From a bacterium (GTDB taxonomy: Bacteria; Gemmatimonadota; Gemmatimonadetes; Gemmatimonadales; Gemmatimonadaceae): a stretch of DNA of 40,792 bases. Positions 20,273-28,802 of the stretch are shown here, piece by piece. The notes beneath the pieces are model-generated. The model did no database searches. It saw nothing but the letters and a program-made list of their open reading frames with translations, and was not told the DNA's origin. The stretch spans positions 1 through 40,792 of the forward strand of contig JAJZRK010000004.1 of assembly GCA_021802745.1 (NCBI GenBank), in the 5' to 3' direction. The position numbers were made by a program, and so were the translations under genes. Position 1 is the stretch's first letter; each line of letters starts with the position of its first letter.

Positions 20273-21196
20273 TTACTTCACCCTCGAGGGTACAGCTCGC
20301 GCGGCCAGGAAGCGCATGATGGCGCCGCGCGCCACGGCCGTCGCCCCTGGCGTAAGCGGCCCATGATCCGCACCCGGCAGGATAACGAGTTCATTGGCGA
20401 CGCCTGCCCTGCTGAGCGCGGCGTGCAGGCGCCGGGCGTGGTCGAAGGGCACGGTGGCATCGCGGTCGCCGTGCACGCTTATCACGGGAGGCAGACCGGG
20501 GCGAACCCACCGCAGCGGGGACAACAGCCGTGCGCGCTTCGCGCCGCCCACGGCTTGGCCGATCCAGCCTGTGGCCCAACCACGTGCGTTCGCGCCGGAA
20601 AGCAGGTCGTTCACGTCGGCGATTCCCATCCAGTTCACGATGCCGCCGACTGGAGGCATCGGCCCTTCACACGCGGCGTCAAGACCGGCGGTGGAGTCCG
20701 CAAACGCCGCCAGCATCACGAGGTGAGCCCCCGCCGATTCGCCGGCGAGGACGAGGCGGGTGGCGTCCACCCCGAAGTCTGCGGCGTGGCGCACCACCCA
20801 TTTGATGGCGCATCGCACGTCGGCCGCCGCCGCTGGCGCCGCGGCTTCGCGGCCGCGCCGGTACTCGACATTCGCTACCGCCCATCCCGCCGCGAGGTAT
20901 GACGAGACAGTCACCAGGGCATCATCCTTGGTGAGATCCATCCAGCCACCGCCGTGCACGAAGACAACCAATGGGGGCGGTGACAGCTGGTCGCGAGGCA
21001 CGTACACATCCGCACGCTGGCTCTCGCTTGCATCCAGATACGCACCGTCACGCCAGACGCTTACCGCGCGACCATACGTCGTGACTTCGCGCCCAGGGCG
21101 ACCGCACGAAACGAGCGCGACCACCATCGCGACCACCATCGCGAACGCCTCCGTGATGCGCGTCAGACGCGCGGCACGCACGGAACGCCTCCGCAT
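20273..21196 (-). CDS. Lipoprotein alpha/beta-hydrolase, BD-FAE/HSL-like esterase
   Basis: This gene encodes 307 residues. The ATG at 21196 overlaps the stop codon of the upstream GH9 gene by one base (TAATG) and opens a lipoprotein signal (hydrophobic MVVAMVVALVS then Cys31), so I prefer it to a longer frame that would run into GH9. The oxyanion motif HGGGW is at 81-85, the nucleophile elbow GESAG has Ser154, the acid is Asp246 in HGDRDATVP, and the base is His278 in GADHGP. This is the layout of small carboxylesterases such as BD-FAE. Overlap with a cellulase-type enzyme suggests the two act together at the cell surface, for instance the esterase removing acyl or feruloyl groups from a glycan that GH9 cuts. 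That link is inferred. Confidence 0.85.
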   Translation of the reverse strand: MRRRSVRAARLTRITEAFAMVVAMVVALVSCGRPGREVTTYGRAVSVWRDGAYLDASESQRADVYVPRDQLSPPPLVVFVHGGGWMDLTKDDALVTVSSYLAAGWAVANVEYRRGREAAAPAAAADVRCAIKWVVRHAADFGVDATRLVLAGESAGAHLVMLAAFADSTAGLDAACEGPMPPVGGIVNWMGIADVNDLLSGANARGWATGWIGQAVGGAKRARLLSPLRWVRPGLPPVISVHGDRDATVPFDHARRLHAALSRAGVANELVILPGADHGPLTPGATAVARGAIMRFLAARAVPSRVK

Positions 21197-22983
21197 TACC
21201 GCTTGCCCAGCCACGACAGCAGGTACAGCACGTTCGCCGCGCCGTCCATGATGGGCTCGTTGGTCGAGTAGTCGCCCCAGTCGTCGTGGTAGACGATGTG
21301 CCCGGTGTTCCACTTGGCGTACTGATCCGCCTTGGTGAGCGAGATCCCGGCGAGGTTCCGGAAGATGGACGCGTACACCGGCCCGTCGAGCAGCCCACCG
21401 TCAAGCTGGTACTTGAGCTTCACCGAGATGACCGAATGCGGATCGCGCGCAAAGTTGCCGTCGGCCGGCACGCCAATGACCATCGAGACACCCCAGGGAT
21501 TCGTGCCGAAGAGCCAGTCAATGGCTGACTGCTCGAGCTCGCGGTATTGGCCGTCGCCCGTCATGCGCCGGTACCAGAGGGCGGTGACCGCGAGCGATGT
21601 CATCAGGTCGTTGGAGCACCAGATGAAGGGAATGCCAACGTTGAACCCGTTGTCCGCCTTCCTGGCGACCGCCCGCAGGCCGTCGCGATAGTAGTTCGCC
21701 AGCGCGAGCCGCTCATTCAGCGTGCCGCTCCGCGCGGCTTCGTAGTGCCCCAGGTTGTGCCACGGATACCACTGGTAGTGATTGGCGGTGTCGGCGCCCA
21801 TCCAGGGCTTGATCTTGGCCTTCGCCGCGAACGACATGGCCTTTGCCTGATACCGCACGTCGGCCGTCAGGGCATAGAGCGCCGCCGCACCGAGCTCCAT
21901 GTCGTCTTCCCAGTCGTCCTCTTCATAGAAGTACGCCCCGCGCCCGGGCGCGGTCTGGCAGGCCCCGGGATACTTCTCGCCGAGGGCGAACGCCGCGAGC
22001 GCCTTGTGCCTGAGGGTGTCAGCGTAAGCGCGCTCCCTGTTGCGCATCAACTGCGCCCCGAGGGCGAAGACCGCCGTGAACTTGCCCGCGGTGGACGCAT
22101 AACCCGTGGCGCGGTTCTGGTAGCGCAGCAGCCCCTGCGCGATGCCGGTACACGGGTACAACGGACGCGCACCCCCCTTGCCCCACCCGTAATCGGCCGA
22201 GTCGTTGGGCGGCAGATCAAAGAACATGTGGTCGCGGTCGTCGCCAAGCTGGTTGAGCATCAGCGAGTCGTCGGGGAACATGCGCTGCAGCCAGCGGAGG
22301 CCGTGGCGCGCCTCGTCGAGCACGTCGGGCACGCCATTGGCCCCGGGGCGGCCGTCGGCCTGGTATTCGTCGCCGAACGCCTGGGGGTTGTCGCGATACG
22401 CCTGCAGCAGCTGAAAGGCGGCGGTCGCCGACGTGGTGACGTATTGCAGGTAGTCCGACGCATCCGCCCAGCCGCCTGATGCGGGGATGGACTCACCGGC
22501 GCGCGTCGGATGATCCACGATGATGCCGTCCTTCGTGTGGACGGTCGTGTTGTAGACCGGGTTGAACCCCGACCGCTGCTGCCGCATGTACTGCAGCGGC
22601 ATGTCGGCGAGCCCGTTCCAGACGCCGGGGCCAATGCGCACCACCCGCGATTCCATGCCGGCGGCGCGCACGCGGTACGCGCCGGGTTCACGCAGCTTCG
22701 TGAAGTCGAGGCGATACGTCTGTGCACACGGGCCGAACTTGCCGGACTCCTTGGCGGGACTTGGTCCGAAGACGCGCTTGCCCGCGTTGTTGACCACCTC
22801 GAACGCCTCCACGGACCGCGGGGCCAGCGCACAGACCACCGCCACCTTGGGCGCGTCGGGAAGGTAGCCGACCTGATTGACGCGGATCGCGTCGTCGGGC
22901 GTGCCGGCGAGCTGCGCCGGCACGCCCTGGCCGGTGAGTGCGATGAGCAGCGGGAGCGCGAGTCCGTGCGAGCGGCGGATCAT
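21196..22983 (-). CDS. Secreted GH9 cellulase-like glycoside hydrolase with N-terminal Ig-like domain
   Basis: This gene encodes 595 residues. The signal peptide is MIRRSHGLALPLLIALTGQG. An Ig-like domain (residues 32-118) starts IRVNQVGYLPDAPKVAVV, the standard opening of GH9 N-terminal Ig domains. The catalytic (alpha/alpha)6 domain has GGWADASDY (170-178), whose Asp174 and Asp177 match the water-activating aspartates. The C-terminal HDDWGDYSTNEP stretch places Glu576 as the probable proton donor. GH9 enzymes are inverting beta-glucanases (endoglucanase or cellobiosidase); other beta-glycans are possible. It is the first gene of a two-gene unit with the lipoprotein esterase. Upstream is a 141-base divergent region towards ggt with no clear motif. 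Confidence 0.9.
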   Translation of the reverse strand: MIRRSHGLALPLLIALTGQGVPAQLAGTPDDAIRVNQVGYLPDAPKVAVVCALAPRSVEAFEVVNNAGKRVFGPSPAKESGKFGPCAQTYRLDFTKLREPGAYRVRAAGMESRVVRIGPGVWNGLADMPLQYMRQQRSGFNPVYNTTVHTKDGIIVDHPTRAGESIPASGGWADASDYLQYVTTSATAAFQLLQAYRDNPQAFGDEYQADGRPGANGVPDVLDEARHGLRWLQRMFPDDSLMLNQLGDDRDHMFFDLPPNDSADYGWGKGGARPLYPCTGIAQGLLRYQNRATGYASTAGKFTAVFALGAQLMRNRERAYADTLRHKALAAFALGEKYPGACQTAPGRGAYFYEEDDWEDDMELGAAALYALTADVRYQAKAMSFAAKAKIKPWMGADTANHYQWYPWHNLGHYEAARSGTLNERLALANYYRDGLRAVARKADNGFNVGIPFIWCSNDLMTSLAVTALWYRRMTGDGQYRELEQSAIDWLFGTNPWGVSMVIGVPADGNFARDPHSVISVKLKYQLDGGLLDGPVYASIFRNLAGISLTKADQYAKWNTGHIVYHDDWGDYSTNEPIMDGAANVLYLLSWLGKR

Positions 22984-23124
22984 AGGGACGAAGCTACCCT
23001 CGCTCGCTGGACCTCGCGAGCCGTCGGACTAGCCAACACCCGTGCCCGTCGTAGAGTATTCTGGATGCCGTACACCGCATGCGCCCGTCGCGCGCACATG
23101 CGCCCCTGCCTGAGGTATCCACAG

Positions 23125-25038
23125 ATGCGCCACCGCTCGTTGACCGCCCTCGCGCTCACAACGCTCGCCCTGACCGGCGTCGCCGGCCCGCTCTCGGCCC
23201 AACGCACCAACAAGCCGCCCCTGCATGGCCGACACTGGATGGCGGTGACCGGCAAGCCGCTGGCCGCGACGGCTGGCGCCATGATATTCGCCAAAGGCGG
23301 CAATGCCATTGACGCCGCCTGCGCCATGCTCGGCGCCGTCACCACCATGTGGGACGTGCTGAGCTGGGGGGGCGAGACGCAGGCGCTCATCTACCATCCG
23401 GGGCTCAAGAAGGTCATCGGCATCAACGCGCTGGGCGTGGCGCCGACCGGGGCGACCGCCGAGTACTACCGCAGCAAGGGCTACCGGTATCCGCCGGAGT
23501 TCGGCCCGCTTGCCGCCGTGACGCCCGGAACGCCGGGCGGCCTGATGACGATGCTCGCCGAGTACGGCACGATGTCGCTCAAGGACGTGCTGGCGCCGGC
23601 CATCCAGATGGCCGACGGCTATGCCATCGAAGCGCAGACGGCGAACCTGATCGAGAACAACAAACGGGAAATCAAGAAGTGGAAGTACTCCACCGCCGTC
23701 TATCTGCCGCACCTCGGCGAGAAGCGCGAGGCGCCGGAGGCGGGCGAAGTGTTCGTACAGAAGGATCTCGCGGCGACGCTGCGCAAGCTGGTGGACGCCG
23801 AGCAGGCGGCGCTGAAGGCCGGCAAGAGCCGCAAGGAAGCCATCTACGCGGCGTACGACCGCTTCTACAAGGGCGACATTGCCACGGAACTCGTGCGCGG
23901 CGTGCGGGAGGAGGGCGGGCTGTTCACGATGCAGGACCTCGCCAACTGGAAGGTGAAGATCGAGGAGCCGCTCTCGACGAACTACAAGGGCGTGGAGGTC
24001 TACAAGCTGCAGCAGTGGCAGCAGGGCCCGGCGATGTTGCAGGCGCTGAACATCCTCGAGAACGCCGACCTGAAAGGGATGGGCTACAACAGCGCACGCT
24101 ACCTGCACACCGTGTACCAGGCCATGTCCATGGCGTTCGCCGACCGCGACTTCTATTACGGCGACCCCGCCTTCGTGCAGGGACAGCCGATGAAGGGGCT
24201 GCTGAGCAAGGAGTACGCCAAGGCGCGCTACGCGCAGATTGACTGGCAGCGCAACGACGCGAAAGTCAAGCCGGGCGATCCGTATCCATTCGAGGGGCGC
24301 ACGAACCCGCTCAAGGCGCAGCTCGACGCGTGGACGGTGATGCCGGCGCCGACCAACCTGCCGAGGAGCGGGCAGCAGGATCGGCTGCCGCCGATCGAGA
24401 CGGCAGACGGTGGACGGCAGACGGCAGGCGACAGCGCGTTCAAGGAAGCGTTCTACGCCGGCACCACGTCCATTCAGGCCGCCGACGAATCGGGGTGGGT
24501 GATCTCCGTGACGCCGTCGGGCGGATGGCCGCCAGCGGTGATTGCGGGGCACACGGGGGTGGGACTGTCGCAGCGCGCGCAGAGTTTCGTGACCGACCCG
24601 GCGGATGGTCCGTTCAACGTCATTGAGCCGGGCAAGCGGCCGCGCGTGACGCTGACGCCGACGCTCGCCCTCAAGGACGGCGCGCCCTACATCGCCTTCT
24701 CCGTGCAGGGCGGCGATTCGCAGGACCAGAACCTGCTGCAATTCCTCCTGAACGTCGTCGAGTTCAACATGACGCCGCAGGAGGCGGTGGAAGCGCCGAA
24801 CATCAACAGTTTCCAGATGCGCTCATCGTTCGGCCAGCACGAAATCCGGCCGGGGCGCATGCTGGCCGCCGAGTCGCTGCCGTTCTACGTGCGCAACGAG
24901 CTGCGGAAGATGGGATATACGATGGAATACGAGGAGCGCACCTCCGGTCCCATCACGGCGATCCTGTTCGACCGCAAGCACAAGACCATGTGGGGCGCCG
25001 CCTCGAACCATGGCGAAGACTACGGAATCGGGTGGTAG
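23125..25038 (+). CDS. ggt: Exported gamma-glutamyltransferase / cephalosporin-acylase family, autoprocessing
   Basis: This gene encodes 637 residues. The ATG at 23125 gives the signal peptide MRHRSLTALALTTLALTGVA (cleavage near SAQ) and has GAGG about 12 bases upstream; in-frame ATGs further upstream add residues that look unlike a signal. The Ntn-hydrolase core is present: GKPLAATAGAMIFAKGGNAI at the start of the large subunit, and the probable autocleavage Thr447 in AGTTSIQAADESG that would head the small subunit. Classical GGTs have TTH at this point; here it is TTS. GGDSQDQN in the small subunit fits the diverged GGT/acylase branch. Residues 425-436 are encoded by a heptamer repeat. It probably cleaves gamma-glutamyl bonds (glutathione) or acyl amides in the periplasm. 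The stop lies two bases before yciI copy 1. Confidence 0.88.
   Translation: MRHRSLTALALTTLALTGVAGPLSAQRTNKPPLHGRHWMAVTGKPLAATAGAMIFAKGGNAIDAACAMLGAVTTMWDVLSWGGETQALIYHPGLKKVIGINALGVAPTGATAEYYRSKGYRYPPEFGPLAAVTPGTPGGLMTMLAEYGTMSLKDVLAPAIQMADGYAIEAQTANLIENNKREIKKWKYSTAVYLPHLGEKREAPEAGEVFVQKDLAATLRKLVDAEQAALKAGKSRKEAIYAAYDRFYKGDIATELVRGVREEGGLFTMQDLANWKVKIEEPLSTNYKGVEVYKLQQWQQGPAMLQALNILENADLKGMGYNSARYLHTVYQAMSMAFADRDFYYGDPAFVQGQPMKGLLSKEYAKARYAQIDWQRNDAKVKPGDPYPFEGRTNPLKAQLDAWTVMPAPTNLPRSGQQDRLPPIETADGGRQTAGDSAFKEAFYAGTTSIQAADESGWVISVTPSGGWPPAVIAGHTGVGLSQRAQSFVTDPADGPFNVIEPGKRPRVTLTPTLALKDGAPYIAFSVQGGDSQDQNLLQFLLNVVEFNMTPQEAVEAPNINSFQMRSSFGQHEIRPGRMLAAESLPFYVRNELRKMGYTMEYEERTSGPITAILFDRKHKTMWGAASNHGEDYGIGW
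24398..24432. repeat. Heptamer tandem repeat in frame inside ggt
   Basis: Units AGACGGC, AGACGGT, GGACGGC, AGACGGC, AGGCGAC encode ETADGGRQTAGD (residues 425-436), about ten residues before the probable catalytic Thr447. The unit matches the repeats at 14710-14744 and 10358-10392. Three units make 21 bp, so expansions by three keep the frame. Confidence 0.85.
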
Positions 25039-25334
25039 CGATGTACGCCCTGGTGATGATCCGGTACCGCGCCCCGATCGAGGAGATCGAGGCGAACACG
25101 GAGGCGCACCGCGCCTGGTCGCGCGAGTTGAAGGCGCGGGGCACGCTGGTCGCATCGGGACCCTTCGTGCCTCGTTCCGGAGGTGCGTTGCTGTTGCGCG
25201 TCCCCGACGAGGGCGCGGCGGCGGCGCTGGACGCCGTGCGCGACGGCGACCCGTTCTTCAAGCTCGGCCTCGCCGAGCACGAGTTGATCCTCTGGAATCC
25301 CGTCCTTGGGCGGGAGGGGCTGGACGCGCTCTAG
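25032..25334. repeat. Direct repeat, left copy (yciI-like gene plus the preceding W-stop codons)
   Basis: The repeat unit begins at GTGGTAGCG, which supplies the last Trp and stop codon of ggt, and runs through the whole yciI-like gene to CTCTAG. The partner is 28796-29098, same orientation, 3764 bases on. The encoded 97-residue proteins differ at 8 positions. Confidence 0.9.
25041..25334 (+). CDS. YciI-like (YCII domain) protein, copy 1
   Basis: This gene encodes 97 residues. It starts MYALVMIRYRAPIEEIEANT and fits the small ferredoxin-like YCII fold with the conserved AHRAW helix and the central VASGP and DPFFKLGLAEHELI strands. YCII proteins are small dimeric proteins sometimes proposed to be enzymes; the role is unsettled. 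It follows ggt by two bases. The left copy of a duplicated segment, it is 89/97 identical to the protein at 28805-29098; the differences include Phe to Cys in GPFVP and Leu to Pro in GALLL. Confidence 0.85.
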   Translation: MYALVMIRYRAPIEEIEANTEAHRAWSRELKARGTLVASGPFVPRSGGALLLRVPDEGAAAALDAVRDGDPFFKLGLAEHELILWNPVLGREGLDAL

Positions 25335-25407
25335 CCGCCGGAAGCCGCATTCGCCAATTACGTTGCGGGGTGGCCCTTCGCACCGCAGCGCATCCAGGTA
25401 CTGAGCC

Positions 25408-26397
25408 ATGACGGATCGGGCAGTCTCCAGCGCAGGGACCGTGACGAGAGCGGAGCAGTGCGCGCTCGACATCGTCGTGCCCTGCTTCAACGAGGAAGCG
25501 GTCATCGAGCAGGCGCATCGCCGCCTCGCCGAGGTGGCGCGCGGCATCACGGGCGTGCGCACGACCGTGATCTACGTGGACGACGGCAGCCGGGACGGCA
25601 CGCTCCAGCGACTGCGGGCGATCGCCGCCGCTGATCCGCAGGTCCGCGTGGTGGCGCTGTCCCGGAATTTCGGCCATCAGTATGCGCTGACCGCCGGGCT
25701 GGACGCGTCGCGCGGTGACGCCGTGGCGGTCATTGACGCCGACCTTCAGGATCCGCCGGAGGTCATCCCCGAGATGGTGGCGCGGTGGCGCGCGGGGGCC
25801 GACGTAGTCTACGGTGTCCGGGCGACACGCCGGGGAGAATCGGCGTTCAAGCGCGGCACGGCGCATGTCTTCTACCGTTTCCTGCAGAAGATGGGCAACG
25901 CCGACATCCCGGCCGACGTCGGCGACTTCCGCCTGCTCGACCGGCGCGTCGTGGACTCGCTGCGTGAGATGCCCGAGCGCGACCGGTTCCTGCGCGGCCT
26001 TGTGGTCTGGGTAGGGTATCGCCAGGAGGGGGTGTTCTACGAGCGCCAGCCGCGCGCGGCCGGCGAGACGAAGTTCCCGTTCCGGCGCATGCTCAGCTTC
26101 GCGCTCGACGGCATCTTCTCGTTCTCCACCGTCCCGCTGCGGCTCGCTTCGTACCTGGGGCTGTTCGTCTCGATCCTCTCCATGACCGGCATCGTATACG
26201 CCTTCTACATCAAGCTCTTCACGGTCGGCGTGGTGCCCGGGTGGGCGGCGCAGTGGATCGGCACGCTCTTCCTCGGCGGGGTGCAGCTGCTGTCGCTGGG
26301 CGTGATCGGCGAGTACGTGGGGCGCATCTACGGCGAGGTGAAGCGGCGGCCGTTGTATGTCGTGAAGGAGCGCATCGGCTTCGACCCCAACGCCTGA
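25408..26397 (+). CDS. Family 2 glycosyltransferase, polyprenyl-phosphate sugar type (GtrB/DPM1-like)
   Basis: This gene encodes 329 residues. The GT-A domain has IVVPCFNEEAVIEQ, the nucleotide-binding YVDDGSRDGT (Asp58, Asp59) and the metal-binding IDADLQDPPE (DAD 110-112). Two membrane helices follow (about 242-270 and 280-302), and the tail ends in IGEYVGRIYGEVKRRP, typical of the GtrB/ArnC-like group. These enzymes move a sugar from a nucleotide to undecaprenyl phosphate at the inner membrane; the lipid-linked sugar then serves a GT-C enzyme such as the one at 29088. The start ATG at 25408 is 73 bases after yciI copy 1. The stop overlaps the next start (TGATG). Confidence 0.92.
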   Translation: MTDRAVSSAGTVTRAEQCALDIVVPCFNEEAVIEQAHRRLAEVARGITGVRTTVIYVDDGSRDGTLQRLRAIAAADPQVRVVALSRNFGHQYALTAGLDASRGDAVAVIDADLQDPPEVIPEMVARWRAGADVVYGVRATRRGESAFKRGTAHVFYRFLQKMGNADIPADVGDFRLLDRRVVDSLREMPERDRFLRGLVVWVGYRQEGVFYERQPRAAGETKFPFRRMLSFALDGIFSFSTVPLRLASYLGLFVSILSMTGIVYAFYIKLFTVGVVPGWAAQWIGTLFLGGVQLLSLGVIGEYVGRIYGEVKRRPLYVVKERIGFDPNA

Positions 26398-27632
26398 TGT
26401 TCTCCTTCCGCACCAAGCTCAGGTTGGCGCGCGGCTTGCTGGCCCGGGGGCGGCACCCCCTCTACGTGCAATTCTACGTGACGGCGCGCTGCAACCTGAG
26501 CTGCAAGCAGTGCAACATCATCTATGCAAACGCCGACGTCGGCGAGGTGTCGCTGCCGCAGGTCGAGGCGATGGCCGACAACCTGGCGGCGATCGGCACG
26601 GGCGTGGTGCTGTTGACCGGCGGCGAGCCGTTCGTGCGGCGCGACCTGCCGGCAATCATCAGGGCCTTCACGCGCCGCGGCCTCCACGTGCGCACCCAGA
26701 CCAACGGCCTCGCCACCCTCGACCAGCTCACGCAAGCCGCGGCCGCCGGCGCCCGCGACATCTCCATCTCGCTCGACTCGCTGCTCGCCGAGAAGCAGGA
26801 CTTCCTGAACGGGTCGCACGACCGCAGCTGGAGGCGCGCCATAGACGCCATCAGCCGGGTGACATACGCGTATCCGGCGCACAATTCGTTTGCCGCGTTC
26901 GGCACCGTGCTCTCGCCGCAGAACCTCCTCGAAATCCCGAACGTCATCCGCTTCGCCACGCGGATCGGCTGGTACGTGTCGCTGGTGCCGGCGCACGTTG
27001 CCGATCCGTCGGATCCGCACAACTTCCGCAGCTACGACCGCGAGATGCTCTTTCCGCCGGCGATGTACCCGCTCATGGACGAGGTCCTGGCGGAATGCGT
27101 GGCGCTGCAGCGGCGCGGCCACCTGCTGTACGACTCGCCGGAGTTCCTCGAGAACGTGCGCCGCTTCATCCGCCGCGAGCCGGTGACGTGGCGGCGGCGC
27201 AATGACGACGTATGCGACTCGCCGGGGCTGTATTTTGCCGTGCGCCCCAACGGCGACCTGCAGCCCTGCTGCGACCACGTGCTGCAGGAGAGCTATCCGG
27301 TCTGGCATCCGGAATTCCCGCGCTGGTACCGCGGCCGCGAGTTGCGCGGCGCCGTGCACGAGATCACGCGGCGCTGCGGCGGCTGCATGTACGGGAGCTT
27401 CCCGGAGATGACCATCACCGCCCGCTTTCCGCTCACCACCCTGCGGCGGTCGGCCATCTTTCTTGGCCGGACGCGTGCGCGGAAGCCGTGGCCGCTCTCG
27501 TCCGAGCAGCTGCTTGAGATCATCGGCGAGATCAACGCCGCCAATCCGGTGGATCACGAGCGCGCCAGCGCCCTGCTCGAGTCCGTGCCGCGCCATGCGG
27601 ACGTCACGCGGTCGCTGCCGGTGATCGCATGA
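26397..27632 (+). CDS. Radical SAM protein with C-terminal cysteine-rich (SPASM-like) region
   Basis: This gene encodes 411 residues. The ATG at 26397 overlaps the glycosyltransferase stop codon (TGATG); a longer frame upstream lies inside that gene. Near the N-terminus is CNLSCKQC (Cys32, Cys36, Cys39), the CxxxCxxC site for the radical SAM 4Fe-4S cluster, followed by the GGEP SAM motif (TGGEPFVRRD, 74-83). A second cysteine set (Cys273, Cys291, Cys292, Cys327, Cys330) in CDSPG, QPCCDH and CGGCMYG resembles a SPASM-type auxiliary cluster. The PNGDLQPC phrase is typical of SPASM enzymes. Between a polyprenyl-sugar GT and a methyltransferase, it may modify a lipid or glycan carrier; that is inference. 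The stop overlaps the next ATG (ATGA). Confidence 0.88.
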   Translation: MFSFRTKLRLARGLLARGRHPLYVQFYVTARCNLSCKQCNIIYANADVGEVSLPQVEAMADNLAAIGTGVVLLTGGEPFVRRDLPAIIRAFTRRGLHVRTQTNGLATLDQLTQAAAAGARDISISLDSLLAEKQDFLNGSHDRSWRRAIDAISRVTYAYPAHNSFAAFGTVLSPQNLLEIPNVIRFATRIGWYVSLVPAHVADPSDPHNFRSYDREMLFPPAMYPLMDEVLAECVALQRRGHLLYDSPEFLENVRRFIRREPVTWRRRNDDVCDSPGLYFAVRPNGDLQPCCDHVLQESYPVWHPEFPRWYRGRELRGAVHEITRRCGGCMYGSFPEMTITARFPLTTLRRSAIFLGRTRARKPWPLSSEQLLEIIGEINAANPVDHERASALLESVPRHADVTRSLPVIA

Positions 27633-28432
27633 CCACCGGTGGACGCATGCTCGCGCGCGAGGAGGAGTTCCACGACCAGTGGGCCAGCTCCGTGGATCCG
27701 GCGTCCGTTCCGGTGCGCGACGCCTTTACGCTGCCGACGTGCCCGGAGAACCGGTGGATCCACAGTGCCCTTGGAGATGTGCGTGGCAAGATGGTGCTCG
27801 AACTCGGCGCCGGGCTGGGTGAGGCCTCAGCCTGGTTTGCCATGCACGGCGCGCGGGTCATCGCCACTGACCTGAGCGGCGGCATGCTCGCCGTCGCGCG
27901 TCGCGTGGCGGTGCTTCACGGCGCCGCCATCACGGCAGTCCAGATGGACGGCGCCGTGCTCGCGCTGGCCGACGCCTCCGTGGACATCGTCTACGGCGCC
28001 AACGTGCTGCATCACGTGGACCAGGCACAGTGCATCCGTGAGGTGCACCGCGTCCTGCGGCCCGGCGGCGTGGCGGTGTTCTGGGATCCACTGCGCTACA
28101 ACCCGGTGATCAACATCTACCGGCGCATGGCCACCGCGGTGCGGACCGAGGACGAGCATCCGCTTGGCGTCGCCGACCTGCGCCTGCTGCGGCGGACCTT
28201 CCGGCAGGTGGACGCCCGGTTCTTCTGGCTCGCCGCGCTCGGGGTCTTCGTCTGGTTCTTCCTTGGCCAGCGCGTGCACCCGAACGCGGAGCGCTACTGG
28301 AAGAAGATCATCACGGACTACGCCTCCATCGCCCCGCTGCACCGGGCGCTGGCGGCGTGCGATCGGGTCCTCCTCCGCATGCCCGGCGTGCGGTGGTGGG
28401 CATGGAACATGGCCGTGGTCTGCCGGAAATAG
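27629..28432 (+). CDS. Class I SAM-dependent methyltransferase
   Basis: This gene encodes 267 residues. The ATG at 27629 overlaps the radical SAM stop (ATGA). The SAM-binding glycine loop is ELGAGLGEASAWFA (residues 58-71), followed by ATDLSGGMLAVARR, ANVLHHVDQ and the RPGGVAVFWDP post-motif, the standard class I (Methyltransf_11) order. A hydrophobic stretch FWLAALGVFVWFFLGQ (about 197-212) hints at membrane contact, which would fit a lipid-linked substrate. It belongs to the GT2, radical SAM, methyltransferase run, with no gaps. The target is unknown. Confidence 0.85.
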   Translation: MTTGGRMLAREEEFHDQWASSVDPASVPVRDAFTLPTCPENRWIHSALGDVRGKMVLELGAGLGEASAWFAMHGARVIATDLSGGMLAVARRVAVLHGAAITAVQMDGAVLALADASVDIVYGANVLHHVDQAQCIREVHRVLRPGGVAVFWDPLRYNPVINIYRRMATAVRTEDEHPLGVADLRLLRRTFRQVDARFFWLAALGVFVWFFLGQRVHPNAERYWKKIITDYASIAPLHRALAACDRVLLRMPGVRWWAWNMAVVCRK

Positions 28433-28439
28433 GCGCCCG

Positions 28440-28802
28440 ATGCTCTACGAACCCAGGGAGTCCATCAATCCGCGCACCTTTGCGCTGCGGCACGTGCTGC
28501 TGGAGGAACTGAAGCTCCGGCTCCAGCGCACCACGGGTGACGCCGGGCGACATGAGCTGGTGGCGCTCGCCAGCGCGCTCGATGTGTCGTATGACCACGC
28601 GGCGCGACGCTACATCGTGTCGGGCGTCGGAGCAGTATCGTGCGAGGTGCCGCTGGGCGACTTGCGGCTGTACGAAAGCCGCACCGATGCCCTTGCCGCG
28701 GACTGGCAGCGGGACGACGAGATCCTGCGCGAGAACCGCGCGCTGGCGGCGCGAGTGGTGGACCAGCTGTTGTCGGCCTCATCGCGCAACGCGACGTGGT
28801 AG
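28440..28802 (+). CDS. Small protein of unknown function
   Basis: This gene encodes 120 residues, from ATG 28440 eight bases after the methyltransferase stop. I recognise no family. It is charged, rich in Arg, Leu and Ala, probably helical at both ends (ALRHVLLEELKLRLQ and ENRALAARVVDQLLS) with a short beta region between (YIVSGVGAVSCEVPLGDLRL). It has no signal peptide or membrane helix. Its final Trp and stop codon lie inside the direct repeat, so the 3' end was probably changed when the yciI segment was duplicated. Codon use resembles its neighbours. It may be a partner of the preceding enzymes, which cannot be shown. Confidence 0.65.
   Translation: MLYEPRESINPRTFALRHVLLEELKLRLQRTTGDAGRHELVALASALDVSYDHAARRYIVSGVGAVSCEVPLGDLRLYESRTDALAADWQRDDEILRENRALAARVVDQLLSASSRNATW

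Noticed and set aside
22510..23124. N-terminal extension of about 205 residues for ggt
   Set aside because: It overlaps the divergent GH9 gene on the other strand, is Arg-rich shadow sequence, and would bury the signal peptide that starts at 23125.
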